64,000 bases of DNA from Bacteroidota bacterium (GCA_947452905.1 CANGEP010000003.1:62001-126000); one strand, 5' to 3'. Counted from the first letter of the stretch, positions 7,305 to 17,304 are shown. Numbers and translations are program-made. Notes: generated by a model from the letters alone, not told the origin.

Positions 7305-9389
7305 ATGTCAATTATTCAGAACATTAGAGAAAGAGGTGCTTGGATCATCTTTGGTATTATTGCTATTGCATTAATAGCATTTATTTTACAGGATGGTATT
7401 GGCCGAAAAAGAGGTGCTACCGATTTATCTACTTTAGGAAAAGTAAACGGTGAAGTAATTAATAAAATTGAATTTGACGAAAAAGTTGATATTCAAGTAC
7501 AAAACTATGCTTCACAAGGAGTAAAGCGTGAACAAATGATTGGCTATATATGGAGTCAAGAAGTAGATCGTTTACTATACAAAACAGAGGCAGATAAACT
7601 TGGTATTAATGTTGGTAGCAAAGAATTATCCGACGTTTTATTTGGAAACGAATCACCACTAAGACAAGAGTTCACCGATAAAACCACTGGTGAGTTTAAA
7701 GTGAATGACGCTAAAAATGCAATTGCACAAATTAAAAAAAGCAAAAACAAGGATCAAATAAAACAAATCGAAAAAATATATATAGAGCCTTCTATAGAAA
7801 ATAGAATTAGAAATAAATACCAAGCTTTAGTGGTAAGAGGTGTACAATTACCCAAGTGGTTGGCCGAAAAAGAATATGCCCAGCTTAACTCAATCAGTTC
7901 TATTAAATTTGTTGGAATTCCTTTTACTACCATTTCAGATAGTAGTATAAAAGTTTCAAATGACGATATCGCAGCTTATATTAAAGAAAATGCTGCAGCT
8001 TTTCAAATTGAAGAAACTTCTAGAAATATAGGTTATGTTGGATTTAGCGCGGCGCCTACTTCAAATGATAGTGCCACTGCAAAATCACAAATTCTTGCTT
8101 ATAAAGAAGATTTTAAAAACGCGACCGACGCTGCTGTGTTTTTAAACAAAGCAGGAACAGAAATCCCTTATTACAATAGTTATCTTAGTAAAAAAACCTT
8201 ACAAATTCCTCAAAAGGACTCTGTATTAAATGTGGGTGTAGGTAATGTATATGGTCCATATGTGGATGGAAAAAATTATACTATCGCAAAAATTTTAGGC
8301 GTTAAACAATGGTCGGATAGCGCAAGTGTTAGACATATTTTAATTGCTACAAGTAATCCACAAAATGGACAAGTGGTTAGAGATGATTCTACTGCTAAAA
8401 AGCTGGCAGATAGTATCTCAAACGCCATTAAAGGAGGAGCTTCTTTTGATGATCTTTGTGCTAAGTATTCAGACGACGCTGGTAGTAAAGCGAATAATGG
8501 GAAATATGATTTATTCCCACAGGGTAAAATGGTAACACCGTTTAACGATTTTGCTTTTGATAACGCGGTTGGTGGAAAGGGTGTTGTAAAAACTGATTTT
8601 GGTTATCATTATATAGAAGTTTTAAAACAAACAGCCAAGGGCCCAGCTTATAAAATTGCCTATTTATCAAAACCTATTTTACCTAGTAACGAAACAATTA
8701 ATGCCGCATCAACAGCAGCCGCACAGTTTGCCTCTTCATCTAAGGATGTAAAATCATTTAATGAAAACGCGGTTAAAATAAATAAACAAGTTTTACCGGC
8801 AAGTAATATTAAAATCAATGATTTTGAAATTCAGGGTTTGGGTGAAACTAGACAAACCGTACGTTGGGTTTTCGATAAAGATGTAAATACCGTTTCTGAA
8901 CCATTTGAAATTGGAGATAATTATTTTGTGGCTGTAATAACGGGTGAAGAAAAAGCCGGCTTAGCAAGTGTGGAAGCTGCAAAACCTCAAGTGGAAGGTG
9001 TAATTAGAGACCAAAAGAAAGCAGAGAAAATTAAAGCAAATATAAAAGGATCAAGTTTAGAACAAATCGCAGCCAACGCAAAAGCAATGGTACAAACAGC
9101 CGATAGCCTAAACTTTAACTATTCTATGATTCCTGGTTTAGGAAATGAACCTAAATTAGTGGGTGCTGCTTTTAATAAATCACTAGTAAACAAGCTAAGT
9201 GCTCCTATTGCGGGTAATGGTGGTGTATATGTTATTAGCGTAAACGGCGTCTCTGCAAAACAAGCACAACAAGATCCTTCTGCTTTTAAAGAAGAGTTGT
9301 TAAACAGAACAAGATCGGTTGTTTACAGAACCAATGTAGCGCTTAAGAAAGTGGCAAAAATAGAGGACAATCGTGCTAAGTTATATTAG
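7305..9389 (+). CDS. PpiD/SurA-like peptidylprolyl isomerase foldase, membrane-anchored
   Basis: A 694-residue periplasmic folding factor. One N-terminal membrane segment at about residues 12-30 (AWIIFGIIAIALIAFILQ) anchors it. A SurA_N-like helical region follows (VNGEVINKIEFDEKV; residues about 45-200). A parvulin PPIC domain lies at about 340-445 (SVRHILIATSN, ASFDDLCAKYSDD, FGYHYIEVLK), and a long C-terminal chaperone-like region follows. The layout matches PpiD, which assists newly exported proteins leaving the Sec translocon. It stands alone with its own promoter-like element and a terminator. Confident in the family; PpiD versus a SurA paralogue is less certain. Confidence 0.9.
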   Translation: MSIIQNIRERGAWIIFGIIAIALIAFILQDGIGRKRGATDLSTLGKVNGEVINKIEFDEKVDIQVQNYASQGVKREQMIGYIWSQEVDRLLYKTEADKLGINVGSKELSDVLFGNESPLRQEFTDKTTGEFKVNDAKNAIAQIKKSKNKDQIKQIEKIYIEPSIENRIRNKYQALVVRGVQLPKWLAEKEYAQLNSISSIKFVGIPFTTISDSSIKVSNDDIAAYIKENAAAFQIEETSRNIGYVGFSAAPTSNDSATAKSQILAYKEDFKNATDAAVFLNKAGTEIPYYNSYLSKKTLQIPQKDSVLNVGVGNVYGPYVDGKNYTIAKILGVKQWSDSASVRHILIATSNPQNGQVVRDDSTAKKLADSISNAIKGGASFDDLCAKYSDDAGSKANNGKYDLFPQGKMVTPFNDFAFDNAVGGKGVVKTDFGYHYIEVLKQTAKGPAYKIAYLSKPILPSNETINAASTAAAQFASSSKDVKSFNENAVKINKQVLPASNIKINDFEIQGLGETRQTVRWVFDKDVNTVSEPFEIGDNYFVAVITGEEKAGLASVEAAKPQVEGVIRDQKKAEKIKANIKGSSLEQIAANAKAMVQTADSLNFNYSMIPGLGNEPKLVGAAFNKSLVNKLSAPIAGNGGVYVISVNGVSAKQAQQDPSAFKEELLNRTRSVVYRTNVALKKVAKIEDNRAKLY

Positions 9390-9408
9390 TAAGTATATAT
9401 AAAAATAA

Positions 9409-9436
9409 AAGCCTCGCATTTTGCGGGGCTTTTTAT
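9409..9436 (+). terminator. Intrinsic terminator of the PpiD-like gene
   Basis: AAGCCTCGCA and TGCGGGGCTT pair with one G-T wobble across a short T-rich loop and are followed by TTTTTATTT. The hairpin begins 20 bp after the stop codon at 9389. Its T-tract runs directly into the promoter-like TAGTTTTG of the next gene. Confidence 0.88.
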
Positions 9437-9437
9437 T

Positions 9438-9445
9438 TAGTTTTG
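9438..9445 (+). promoter_or_regulatory. Probable -7 element of the DUF2480 gene
   Basis: TAGTTTTG is an exact TAnnTTTG match that ends 4 bp before the ATG at 9450. If it is used, the transcript would be leaderless or nearly so. Confidence 0.4.
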
Positions 9446-9449
9446 TATT

Positions 9450-9959
9450 ATGAGTTTACCCCTAGATAATAAGGTGGCCCAAAGTGGACTAATCAGCATT
9501 GATCTTGCTAGTTTTATTAATAGTGATGATATTATGATGTTTGATATAAAGCCCTTTTTATTTATGGAGTTAATTTTAAAAGAAAAAGATTTTCGTGCCT
9601 CTCTTTCTGCCTTTGATTTCTCTGTTTATACCAATAAGGTGGTAGGTATTTTTTGTTCTGCCGATGCCATTATACCCATGTGGGCCAATATGTTATTAGC
9701 TTCTGCTTTAAATCCTTTTGCTAAAGCGGTTTATTTTGGAACAGAGGATATAGTAAGAGAACAATTAATTATGGACGCCATTCAAAAGGTTGATACTACT
9801 GATTATATAGACCAAAGGGTGGTTATTAAGGGTTGTGGAGAAACACCTATTGCAGCGTCTGCTTATATAGCCATTACTCAAAAACTAAGACCCGTCGTAA
9901 AAAGCATTATGTACGGAGAACCCTGTAGTACAGTGCCTGTTTATAAAAGAAAAGATTAG
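9450..9959 (+). CDS. DUF2480 family protein
   Basis: A 169-residue soluble protein of unknown function from a family found in Bacteroidota. The family look is MMFDIKPFLFMELILKEKDF in the N-terminal third and CSADAIIPMWANMLL in the middle. No catalytic motif is obvious, although conserved cysteines (Cys in FCSAD and KGCGE) are visible. Its stop codon overlaps that of convergent polA by 4 bp, so there is no room for a terminator between them. The family name is from recognition of the pattern; the function is not known to me. Confidence 0.82.
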   Translation: MSLPLDNKVAQSGLISIDLASFINSDDIMMFDIKPFLFMELILKEKDFRASLSAFDFSVYTNKVVGIFCSADAIIPMWANMLLASALNPFAKAVYFGTEDIVREQLIMDAIQKVDTTDYIDQRVVIKGCGETPIAASAYIAITQKLRPVVKSIMYGEPCSTVPVYKRKD

Positions 9960-12850
9960 TGCGCTTCTAGCCAGTTTTTTCCCACACCCACCTGTGCTTC
10001 TACAGGAACATCATTGGGTAATATCATTGCAGTAGTCATACATGAAATAATTAATTTTTGTAATTCAGCCACCTCGCCCTCAACAGCATCAAAAATTAAT
10101 TCATCATGCACTTGTAAAATCATTTTTGATTCCCATTGTTTTTTCATCATTTCCTCATGAATGCTAATCATGGCCAATTTAATCATGTCCGCTGCAGATC
10201 CTTGAATAGGAGAGTTGATTGCGTTTCTTTCTGCAAAGCCCCTTACTGTAAAATTATTGCTATTAATATCCCTTAACCAACGCTTACGCCCCATAAGGGT
10301 TTCCACAAAGCCCAACTCTTTAGCGTTGTTTATTTGAGTGTCCATATATTTTTGAATATTAGGAAACTCTTTTTTATAATTATCTATAATTTCTTTGGCT
10401 TCGGTTCTTGAAATACCCAAATTCTCTGCTAAACCAAATGCGCCCTGTCCATAAATAATTCCAAAATTTACACTCTTTGCTTTGTAGCGCATTTCTTTGG
10501 TTACCTCGGATTCATCAATACCATACACTTTTGCAGCAGTGGCAGTATGAATGTCTTTGCCCAATTTAAAAGCCTCACACATATTTGGATCTCCACTTAT
10601 GGCCGCTACTATTCTTAATTCAATTTGCGAATAGTCGGCACTAATTAAAACACGACTGGGATCACGAGGAATAAAAGCTTTTCTAATTTCTTTACCACGA
10701 TCTGTTCTAACGGGTATGTTTTGCAAATTTGGATTCGTGCTACTTAGCCTTCCCGTTACTGCCACTGCTTGTGCATAGCTAGTGTGTATTCGACCGGTTT
10801 TGGGATTTATCATTTCTGGTAGCGCATCTACATAAGTTGATTTTAATTTAGTAAGTTCTCTAAAGTTTAATATATCATCTACTATTTTATGTTTTGCGGC
10901 CATCTTTTGTAAAACATCTTCTCCCGTTGCGTATTGACCTGTTTTAGTTTTCTTAGCTTTACTATCAAGTTTCATTACATCAAACAAAACTTCACCCAAT
11001 TGTTTTGGAGAGGCTAAATTAAATCGCACGCCCGCTTGTTCATATACACTCTCCTCGCTTTTTTTGGCATCTACCTCTAATATCTTACTATATTCATTTA
11101 AAAAATCCGTATCAACCTTCACCCCCTCGTATTCCATGTCTACTAAAACACGCATTAGGGGGTTTTCTACTTTTTCAAATACGGTTGTAACGCCTTTCGA
11201 AATTAATAAAGGACTAAAACAGGATTTTAATTGTAAGGTAATATCAGCGTCTTCGGCTGCATATTCGGTAATGGCTTTTAATTCTGCATCACGCATGCTA
11301 CCTTGATTCTTACCCCTTTTACCAATTATGCTTTCAATAGCTACTGGTTCGTAACCCAAAAATTGAGCGCTTAACAAATCCATACTACGCCTACCTTCTG
11401 GCTCAATTACATAATGTGCTAGCATGGTGTCAAAGGTTTTTCCTTTTAGCTCCACGCCATACCATTTCAATACTAAAAAATCATATTTAAGGTTTTGACC
11501 AATCCATAAAATATTTTCATTTTCAAACAAGGGGGCTAATTTTTTTAAAATAAATTTTGCCCCATTTTCGCCGTCTTCATCGTTTGCTACTGGAATAAAA
11601 AAGCCCGTATGTGCTTCATATGAAAAACTTATTCCCACCAACGAAACGTTGTTGGCATCTAGACCAGTTGTTTCTGTATCAATACAAATTTCTTTTTGTT
11701 TTAATAATTTAGAAACTAGTTTTTCAATTGCATCCTCACCCACAATAGCTTCATAAGTATGTGTTGTATTGTGTATGTTTTTATTTACTACTAGCGCTGG
11801 AAGCTCATCGGTTTGTGCTGTTGTTTCATCGTTTGCTTCTAGTGTTTCCTGCGTTCCTTTCTCAGCATCTAAAACAATTGTTTTTGTCTTTATTTGTTTT
11901 TCTTTTGGCGCTTTAACTTCGTTCCCAAATAAATCTACTTGTTTTTCTTTAGGCACTTCTGTTATTACTTCAAATGATGTACCCAAAATTCTCTTTCCTA
12001 ATGTTTTAAACTCCAATAGATTAAAAATTTCTGTGAGTGCTGGAATGTTTTTTTCACTCAGTTTATAATCTTCTTCATGAAATTGTACAGGAACATTAGT
12101 GATGATGGTGGCTAGTTTTTTACTCATAATAGCAGAGTCAAATCCCGCTCTTACCTTTTCTCCCATAGCGCCTTTAATTTTATCTGCATTCGCTAAAACA
12201 CCTTCTAGGGTATCATATTCTTTTAATAATTTAGCTGCAGTTTTTTCACCCACACCCGGAATTCCAGGTATATTATCAGCAGCGTCCCCCATCAGGCCCA
12301 ACATATCAACTACCTGATCTACTCTTGCTATATCCCATTTAGCCTTGATTTTTTCTGCATCTAATATTTCTCTTTCGTTTCCAAAAGCGGGAGGTTTCCA
12401 CATGTATACATTGGGCTTTACCAATAATTGACCATAATCCTTGTCGGGTGTAACCATGTATACTTCATAACCCATATCTGCCGCTTGCCAAGCTAGTGTG
12501 CCAATAACATCATCTGCCTCATAACCATCACACTCTACAACTGGTATATTAAATCCTTCAATAATGGCCTTAATATGGGGTAAAGAACTTAATAAATCTT
12601 CGGGAGCCTCTTCTCTATTGGCTTTATAATCGGTGAAATCGGTATGTCTTTCCGTAGGAGCGTGTGTATCAAAACAAACCGCAATGTGGGATGGGTTTTC
12701 TTTTTTAATGATTTCTAAGAGGGTATTGGTAAAACCAAATTGCGCATTTGTGTTTATACCGGTACTGGTGATTCTTGGATTACGAATTAATGCATAATAG
12801 GCCCTATATATAAGTGCCAACGCATCTAATAAATATAATTTCTTAGCCAT
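9956..12850 (-). CDS. polA: DNA polymerase I
   Basis: A 964-residue three-domain polymerase for Okazaki-fragment processing and repair. Residues 1-290 are the 5'-3' flap nuclease (DALALIYRAYYAL, ECDGYEADDVIGTLA, GLMGDAADNIPGIPGVGEKTA). Around 370-560 lies a proofreading exonuclease with intact motifs: DTETTG (Asp391), IGQNLKYDF and YAAEDADITL. The polymerase domain follows with motif A ADYSQIELR (Asp739), motif B KSVNFGIIYGQG and motif C QVHDELIFD (Asp916). Unlike the Taq enzyme, the proofreading site is complete. A linker rich in Lys, Glu and Thr (about 310-370) joins the nuclease domains. Confidence 0.98.
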   Translation of the reverse strand: MAKKLYLLDALALIYRAYYALIRNPRITSTGINTNAQFGFTNTLLEIIKKENPSHIAVCFDTHAPTERHTDFTDYKANREEAPEDLLSSLPHIKAIIEGFNIPVVECDGYEADDVIGTLAWQAADMGYEVYMVTPDKDYGQLLVKPNVYMWKPPAFGNEREILDAEKIKAKWDIARVDQVVDMLGLMGDAADNIPGIPGVGEKTAAKLLKEYDTLEGVLANADKIKGAMGEKVRAGFDSAIMSKKLATIITNVPVQFHEEDYKLSEKNIPALTEIFNLLEFKTLGKRILGTSFEVITEVPKEKQVDLFGNEVKAPKEKQIKTKTIVLDAEKGTQETLEANDETTAQTDELPALVVNKNIHNTTHTYEAIVGEDAIEKLVSKLLKQKEICIDTETTGLDANNVSLVGISFSYEAHTGFFIPVANDEDGENGAKFILKKLAPLFENENILWIGQNLKYDFLVLKWYGVELKGKTFDTMLAHYVIEPEGRRSMDLLSAQFLGYEPVAIESIIGKRGKNQGSMRDAELKAITEYAAEDADITLQLKSCFSPLLISKGVTTVFEKVENPLMRVLVDMEYEGVKVDTDFLNEYSKILEVDAKKSEESVYEQAGVRFNLASPKQLGEVLFDVMKLDSKAKKTKTGQYATGEDVLQKMAAKHKIVDDILNFRELTKLKSTYVDALPEMINPKTGRIHTSYAQAVAVTGRLSSTNPNLQNIPVRTDRGKEIRKAFIPRDPSRVLISADYSQIELRIVAAISGDPNMCEAFKLGKDIHTATAAKVYGIDESEVTKEMRYKAKSVNFGIIYGQGAFGLAENLGISRTEAKEIIDNYKKEFPNIQKYMDTQINNAKELGFVETLMGRKRWLRDINSNNFTVRGFAERNAINSPIQGSAADMIKLAMISIHEEMMKKQWESKMILQVHDELIFDAVEGEVAELQKLIISCMTTAMILPNDVPVEAQVGVGKNWLEAH

Positions 12851-12863
12851 GGGGCTAAGGTAG

Positions 12864-12904
12864 CAAAAAAAACATCCCCAACACTTTCATGCTGGGGATG
12901 TTTA
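12864..12904 (-). terminator. Intrinsic terminator after the amidohydrolase pair
   Basis: Arms AAACATCCCCA (12870-12880) and TGGGGATGTTT (12893-12903) are perfect. On the minus strand the hairpin is followed by a T8 run (12872-12865). It ends transcription of the gene at 12932-14245 just upstream of polA. The T-run lies so near the polA start that it may overlap polA's promoter. Confidence 0.88.
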
Positions 12905-12931
12905 AAAGGTTTTAAAAACGATTAAAAGAGC

Positions 12932-14245
12932 TTAGTTAATTTTATATTTATACTTATAGCGCTCGAATAATTGCTTTTGTTTATTATCTAATGAAATTTT
13001 TCTTCCCTGAATAAAAGCGTCTGTAACTTGATTACCACGCATGTCTAAGATATCACCCTCGCTGATAATAATATTAGCATCTTTCCCTGTTTCTAAAGAT
13101 CCGGTCATATTATCAATACCCAACACTTTAGCACTGTTAAGGGTAATAGCACTTAGCGCTTCCTCTTTGGTTAAGCCATAAGTTGCCGCTGTACCAGCGT
13201 TAAAACTTAGGTTTCTTTGCTTAGTGTTTTCACTCATATCGCTTAGTGACACCAATACGCCCGCTTTGGTTAATTGAGCCGGAAGTTTATAAGGTTGATC
13301 AATATCATCATCTTCCGCATTGGGTAAAGCGTGTTGGTTGTCTAATATAACCGGTATATTATTTGCAGCTAAAATAGGAGCTATTTGAAAACTTTCAGAG
13401 GCACCCACTATTACCATTTTAAAACCAAACTCTTTAGCAATATCAATGGCAATTAACATTTGTTTTACCTCGTTGGCGCGTACAAATAATTTTTGCTTTC
13501 CTTCAAACAAACCACGCACTGCCTCAAACTTTAAATTATTAGCCAGATGATTTTTTTCTTGTAAATAAGCCCTTGCTTCAGTAAAAAATTTATTTAATGT
13601 TTCTACTTTTTTAAAGGCTTCTTTAACCGGATCACTAGATGGGGCTTGTCTCATAAAACCACGGCCTCTAGCACGAACCACAAAAGAGGGTAGCTCAATA
13701 AACTGACCAATATCTGACTTATAAGCCGCATCCTCATAATTCCAAGCGTCCATTTGTATAACACTAGATTGTCCGTCAATTAATTCTCCTTCGGGAGAAA
13801 TATGCGCTAATAAAATACCATTGGCTCTTAATACATTGGTAATTTTAGAATCGGTACTGTAGGAAACCAATGATCTAATGCTGGCATTATTTTCGCCAAT
13901 CTCAACCAAGTCGTTACTGCCCCTTACTCCATTAGCCACTTCTTTCAATCCTAAATAAGAATTAGATAAGATGAGTCCTGGGTAAACCTGTTTGCCTGTA
14001 GCATCTACTACAGTAGCGTTTGCGGGCGTTGTTATACCCGCGCCTACTGCTGTTATTTTTCCGTTCTCAAAAACCACAGTGGCGTCGTTAAGAACAGTTC
14101 CATTGCCTACGTGTACAGTGGCGTGTGTAATTGCAGTAGCTCCTTTTTGTGGACCTGCTGGATAAATTGTTTCTTGTGCTCTTGTTGTTGTTGTTGATAA
14201 CAATGCAAGAGACAATATAAATAAACTAGAATATTTCTTTTGCAT
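12932..14245 (-). CDS. Secreted amidohydrolase-fold protein lacking the HxH metal motif
   Basis: A 437-residue exported protein (signal peptide ending near TTTRAQ) with the amidohydrolase-superfamily frame: an N-terminal beta-sandwich (ENGKITAVGAGI, VVDATGKQVYPGLI) and the C-terminal GLTKEEALSAITLNSAKVLGI...GSLETGKDANIII signature of imidazolonepropionase-like members. Where active members have PGxxDxHxH, this protein reads YPGLILSNSYLGL, so the first metal-binding histidines are absent. It is probably not a classical hydrolase. It starts 3 bp after the stop of the related 1001-residue protein, so the two are translated from one message and may form a complex. Confidence 0.85.
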   Translation of the reverse strand: MQKKYSSLFILSLALLSTTTTRAQETIYPAGPQKGATAITHATVHVGNGTVLNDATVVFENGKITAVGAGITTPANATVVDATGKQVYPGLILSNSYLGLKEVANGVRGSNDLVEIGENNASIRSLVSYSTDSKITNVLRANGILLAHISPEGELIDGQSSVIQMDAWNYEDAAYKSDIGQFIELPSFVVRARGRGFMRQAPSSDPVKEAFKKVETLNKFFTEARAYLQEKNHLANNLKFEAVRGLFEGKQKLFVRANEVKQMLIAIDIAKEFGFKMVIVGASESFQIAPILAANNIPVILDNQHALPNAEDDDIDQPYKLPAQLTKAGVLVSLSDMSENTKQRNLSFNAGTAATYGLTKEEALSAITLNSAKVLGIDNMTGSLETGKDANIIISEGDILDMRGNQVTDAFIQGRKISLDNKQKQLFERYKYKYKIN

Positions 14246-14248
14246 GGT

Positions 14249-17200
14249 TTAGTTTTTTTCGTTTTCGTAAATAGTAGCAATACCATCTTCGTGTTCGTGA
14301 TCGCCACAGTTTAATATCGTTTGTAAGCTTGCAGTAGCCGGTCTCATTGGAGCCCCCGCTCTTTTATCACCTAACATTTTTTGTATTAAACGCGCTCTCT
14401 CAGTAGCCACTGTTTTATGCATTTCTGTGTCCTTGTCTCTGTCAAAATAAACTATACCATCTACAATAGTATATAAAGATTTTGCATAAATGCTTAATGG
14501 GTTATCAGACCATAAAACCACATCAGCGTCTTTACCTACTTTTATACTACCTACTTTATCTGCTACGTGTAATGCTTTTGCTGGATTAAGCGTTACCATC
14601 TTTAAGGCTTCTTCTTCAGAAACACCACCATATTTCACGATTTTACCTGCTTCTTGGTTTAAGCGTCTAGCCATTTCAGCATCATCAGAATTGATACATA
14701 CATTTAATCCCACTTTTTGCATAATAGCTGCATTATAAGCAATCGCATCTATTACCTCTTGCTTATACATAAACCAATCCGAGAAAGTTGATACGTTTGC
14801 CCCATGTTCTTTCATTTTATCAGCTACTTTATATCCTTCTAAAATATGAGTGAATGTATTAACCTTAAATCCATATTTTTCAGCAACACGCATAGTATAG
14901 GTAATCTCTGGTTGTACATAAGAGTGACAAGTAATAAAACGCTTTTTATTCATAATTTCTACCAAGGCATCTAATTCCAAATCTCTTCTTGTATTAGGAT
15001 TGGCTTTCATTGCTTTTTGATAATCTACAGCACGATCAAAAGCGTCATTTAATACTTCTTCAACACCCATTCTTGTATCAGGGAAACGATTGTTACTTGC
15101 AGAAGTGGTTCTCTTAACATTTTCACCTAAAGCGAATTTGATAAAAGGATCAGCTCCCGCGAATTTCAAACCCTCGTCGGTTGCGCCCCAACGTAATTTT
15201 ATTAATTGTGTTTGACCACCAATGGTATTTGCAGAGCCGTGTAAGATATGAGAGGTGGTTACACCACCACTTAATTGTCTGTATATATTAATGTCTTCTG
15301 GATTCATATTATCTCCAATACGAACCTCGCTTGTCACTGATTGACCACCCTCATTTATGGAAAGTGCTGCAATGTGAGAATGCTCATCTATGATACCCGC
15401 GCTTAAATGCTTACCAGTACCATCAATCACTTTAGCGCCCGCTTCTGTAATGTCTTTACCTACTTTAGTGATTTTACCACCCTTTAATAATACGTCTGTG
15501 TTTTTTAATATACCCTCTTTTTCATTTGTCCATACTGTTGCATTTTTAATTAAAACAGTTTCTTGAGAGGGAACAGTTTCGTTACCATATCCTAAAAACG
15601 GATAAGTTACTTTAGATAAAATTTTAGTAGAATCATTGTCTTTTTTCTTTTCTGGTGTACTTGCCATAGCGCTCACCAAATTTGCAGTCCAAGTGGTTTT
15701 ATTTCCTTGTGCATCTGTACCAATACCGGTCCAATTATCTCCAACGATTACACCCCCTAGTCTAATTTGTTCTGCCCCCCTTCCTTTTTTACTAGGAAAA
15801 CTAAGCTTCACCAAAGATTCATTAACACTTAGCTTAGCGGTTAAAGTATCATTACCTATAATACTAGCAGATAAATCTTTTTTAACTTCTAAATTGAATT
15901 CGCTGTTAGCGTTTCCGTTTTGTATTGTCAGTTTATATTTACCAGCAAGGTTAACCCACTCAGATTCGTTTACTCCGTATTTTTTACCCTGCACCCAGTT
16001 TTCTATAATTTTAGCATTACTACTAAACACCGGATCGGTTGTAATTATAAAATTTGCCCACTTTCCGGTTTCAATTGAACCTACTTGATCATATACACCA
16101 ATTTGAGTAGCCGGTGTTTTTGTAAGTGCTTCTAATGCTTTTGATTCTGACAAACCAGCTGCAATTGCCTTTCTAAGATTCGTAAAAAAAGTTTTACTGT
16201 CTTTCATTTCTGAAACACTGATACTAAAAGGAATATTTGCTTTTTCAAATGCTGCTAAATTAGTAGCTGCTAATTCCCAATGCTTCATATCTGCTAAAGA
16301 AACAAATCGCGCGTCATTAGGATCTTCAACATCCATAGCTGAAGGAAAGTCTACACCCAATATAAAGGACGCTTTTGTTTTAGCTAATTCATCTATTCTT
16401 TGATAACCATTGTCACCACCTTTTAAAATATATTGCACTCCAAATTCTGCTCCAATTCTGTTTGCTCTTAACGTGGACCACTTATCATCGGCTGCAAAAA
16501 TTTGTGGCAATGATTGACTTGCATTAAAAGCTTCTAATGAAAGGTTGGTTCCTTCACCCGCTGGTTTATTTTGATACCATTTTGCATCTAAATAGGTTTG
16601 ACGCAAAAGGGCAATGGATCCCATTAAACTACCAGGATAAGATTGTGTAGAGGAACCCTTCTCGAACGAATAAACAGCAGCAGCTTTTGTTTTTATAAGT
16701 GCTTGATGCGCATCTTCTGTAGATAAAGTTACTACTGCACCCGTACCTCTTGCAATACCATCTTTAACGTGTGTAAAAACGACACCAAAACCATTAGCTC
16801 TATATCCACTAGCGGCCGTCTCGTCTGGAGTAAATATTTCAAATGCATTAACTTCTGGTTTAATGGCTTGGTTCCAGTTGTAGGCACCTGGTTTGTTGGA
16901 AACGAATTGAGCTGGGGCTCCAAAATTAAATCCACCTGCTTGTCTTGTAGGAGCGCCCACACCATAATTAGTATAAGCGTCTATAAAAGAAGGATAGATA
17001 AATTTTCCCTCACAATTAATAATTACTGCCTCTTTTGGTGCAACCACATCTGCACCTACGGCTATAATTTTTCCTTGTTTAATGACAAGTGTTGCCTTTT
17101 CAATTTTAGTGGTTGAACTTTGCACAATAGTTGCGTTTGTAAATGCATACAAACCCGAACGAATGTCTCTTACTCCGTTGACCGGAAAAGATTCCTGTGC

Positions 17201-17254
17201 TTTAGAAGCTACACTTACAGTAAGTAAAGTGAGCCATAAAAAGATCCTCTTCAT
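14249..17254 (-). CDS. Secreted double-domain amidohydrolase-family protein
   Basis: A 1001-residue exported protein with a signal peptide (MKRIFLWLTLLTVSVASKAQ) and two amidohydrolase-like units. The first (about 25-430) reads IYPSFIDAYTNYGVG at the metal-site position and so lacks HxH, yet keeps the SKALEALTKTPATQIGV...GSIETGKWANFII tail. A linker domain of beta character follows (430-560). The second unit (about 565-960) has the intact site IIDEHSHIAALS, then CHSYVQPEI, FTHILEGYK and INSDDAEM, so it alone should bind metal. By family these act on cyclic amides or dipeptide-like bonds; the substrate is unknown. It is cotranscribed with the smaller, also degenerate, protein downstream. Confidence 0.88.
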   Translation of the reverse strand: MKRIFLWLTLLTVSVASKAQESFPVNGVRDIRSGLYAFTNATIVQSSTTKIEKATLVIKQGKIIAVGADVVAPKEAVIINCEGKFIYPSFIDAYTNYGVGAPTRQAGGFNFGAPAQFVSNKPGAYNWNQAIKPEVNAFEIFTPDETAASGYRANGFGVVFTHVKDGIARGTGAVVTLSTEDAHQALIKTKAAAVYSFEKGSSTQSYPGSLMGSIALLRQTYLDAKWYQNKPAGEGTNLSLEAFNASQSLPQIFAADDKWSTLRANRIGAEFGVQYILKGGDNGYQRIDELAKTKASFILGVDFPSAMDVEDPNDARFVSLADMKHWELAATNLAAFEKANIPFSISVSEMKDSKTFFTNLRKAIAAGLSESKALEALTKTPATQIGVYDQVGSIETGKWANFIITTDPVFSSNAKIIENWVQGKKYGVNESEWVNLAGKYKLTIQNGNANSEFNLEVKKDLSASIIGNDTLTAKLSVNESLVKLSFPSKKGRGAEQIRLGGVIVGDNWTGIGTDAQGNKTTWTANLVSAMASTPEKKKDNDSTKILSKVTYPFLGYGNETVPSQETVLIKNATVWTNEKEGILKNTDVLLKGGKITKVGKDITEAGAKVIDGTGKHLSAGIIDEHSHIAALSINEGGQSVTSEVRIGDNMNPEDINIYRQLSGGVTTSHILHGSANTIGGQTQLIKLRWGATDEGLKFAGADPFIKFALGENVKRTTSASNNRFPDTRMGVEEVLNDAFDRAVDYQKAMKANPNTRRDLELDALVEIMNKKRFITCHSYVQPEITYTMRVAEKYGFKVNTFTHILEGYKVADKMKEHGANVSTFSDWFMYKQEVIDAIAYNAAIMQKVGLNVCINSDDAEMARRLNQEAGKIVKYGGVSEEEALKMVTLNPAKALHVADKVGSIKVGKDADVVLWSDNPLSIYAKSLYTIVDGIVYFDRDKDTEMHKTVATERARLIQKMLGDKRAGAPMRPATASLQTILNCGDHEHEDGIATIYENEKN

Positions 17255-17261
17255 ACGCTAC

Positions 17262-17304
17262 AGTATTTTAGTTTGATAGAATATTCTAAAGCTACTAAAA
17301 TACT
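17262..17304. promoter_or_regulatory. Inverted repeat flanking the amidohydrolase promoter
   Basis: AGTATTTTAGT (17262-17272) and ACTAAAATACT (17294-17304) are perfect 11-bp arms separated by 21 bp. The minus strand between and at the edge of the arms holds TAGCTTTA (17294-17287), a seven-of-eight match to the Bacteroidota -7 element, 32 bp before the ATG at 17254. The arrangement fits either an operator pair around the promoter or a leader hairpin; no T-tract supports a terminator. Confidence 0.45.
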
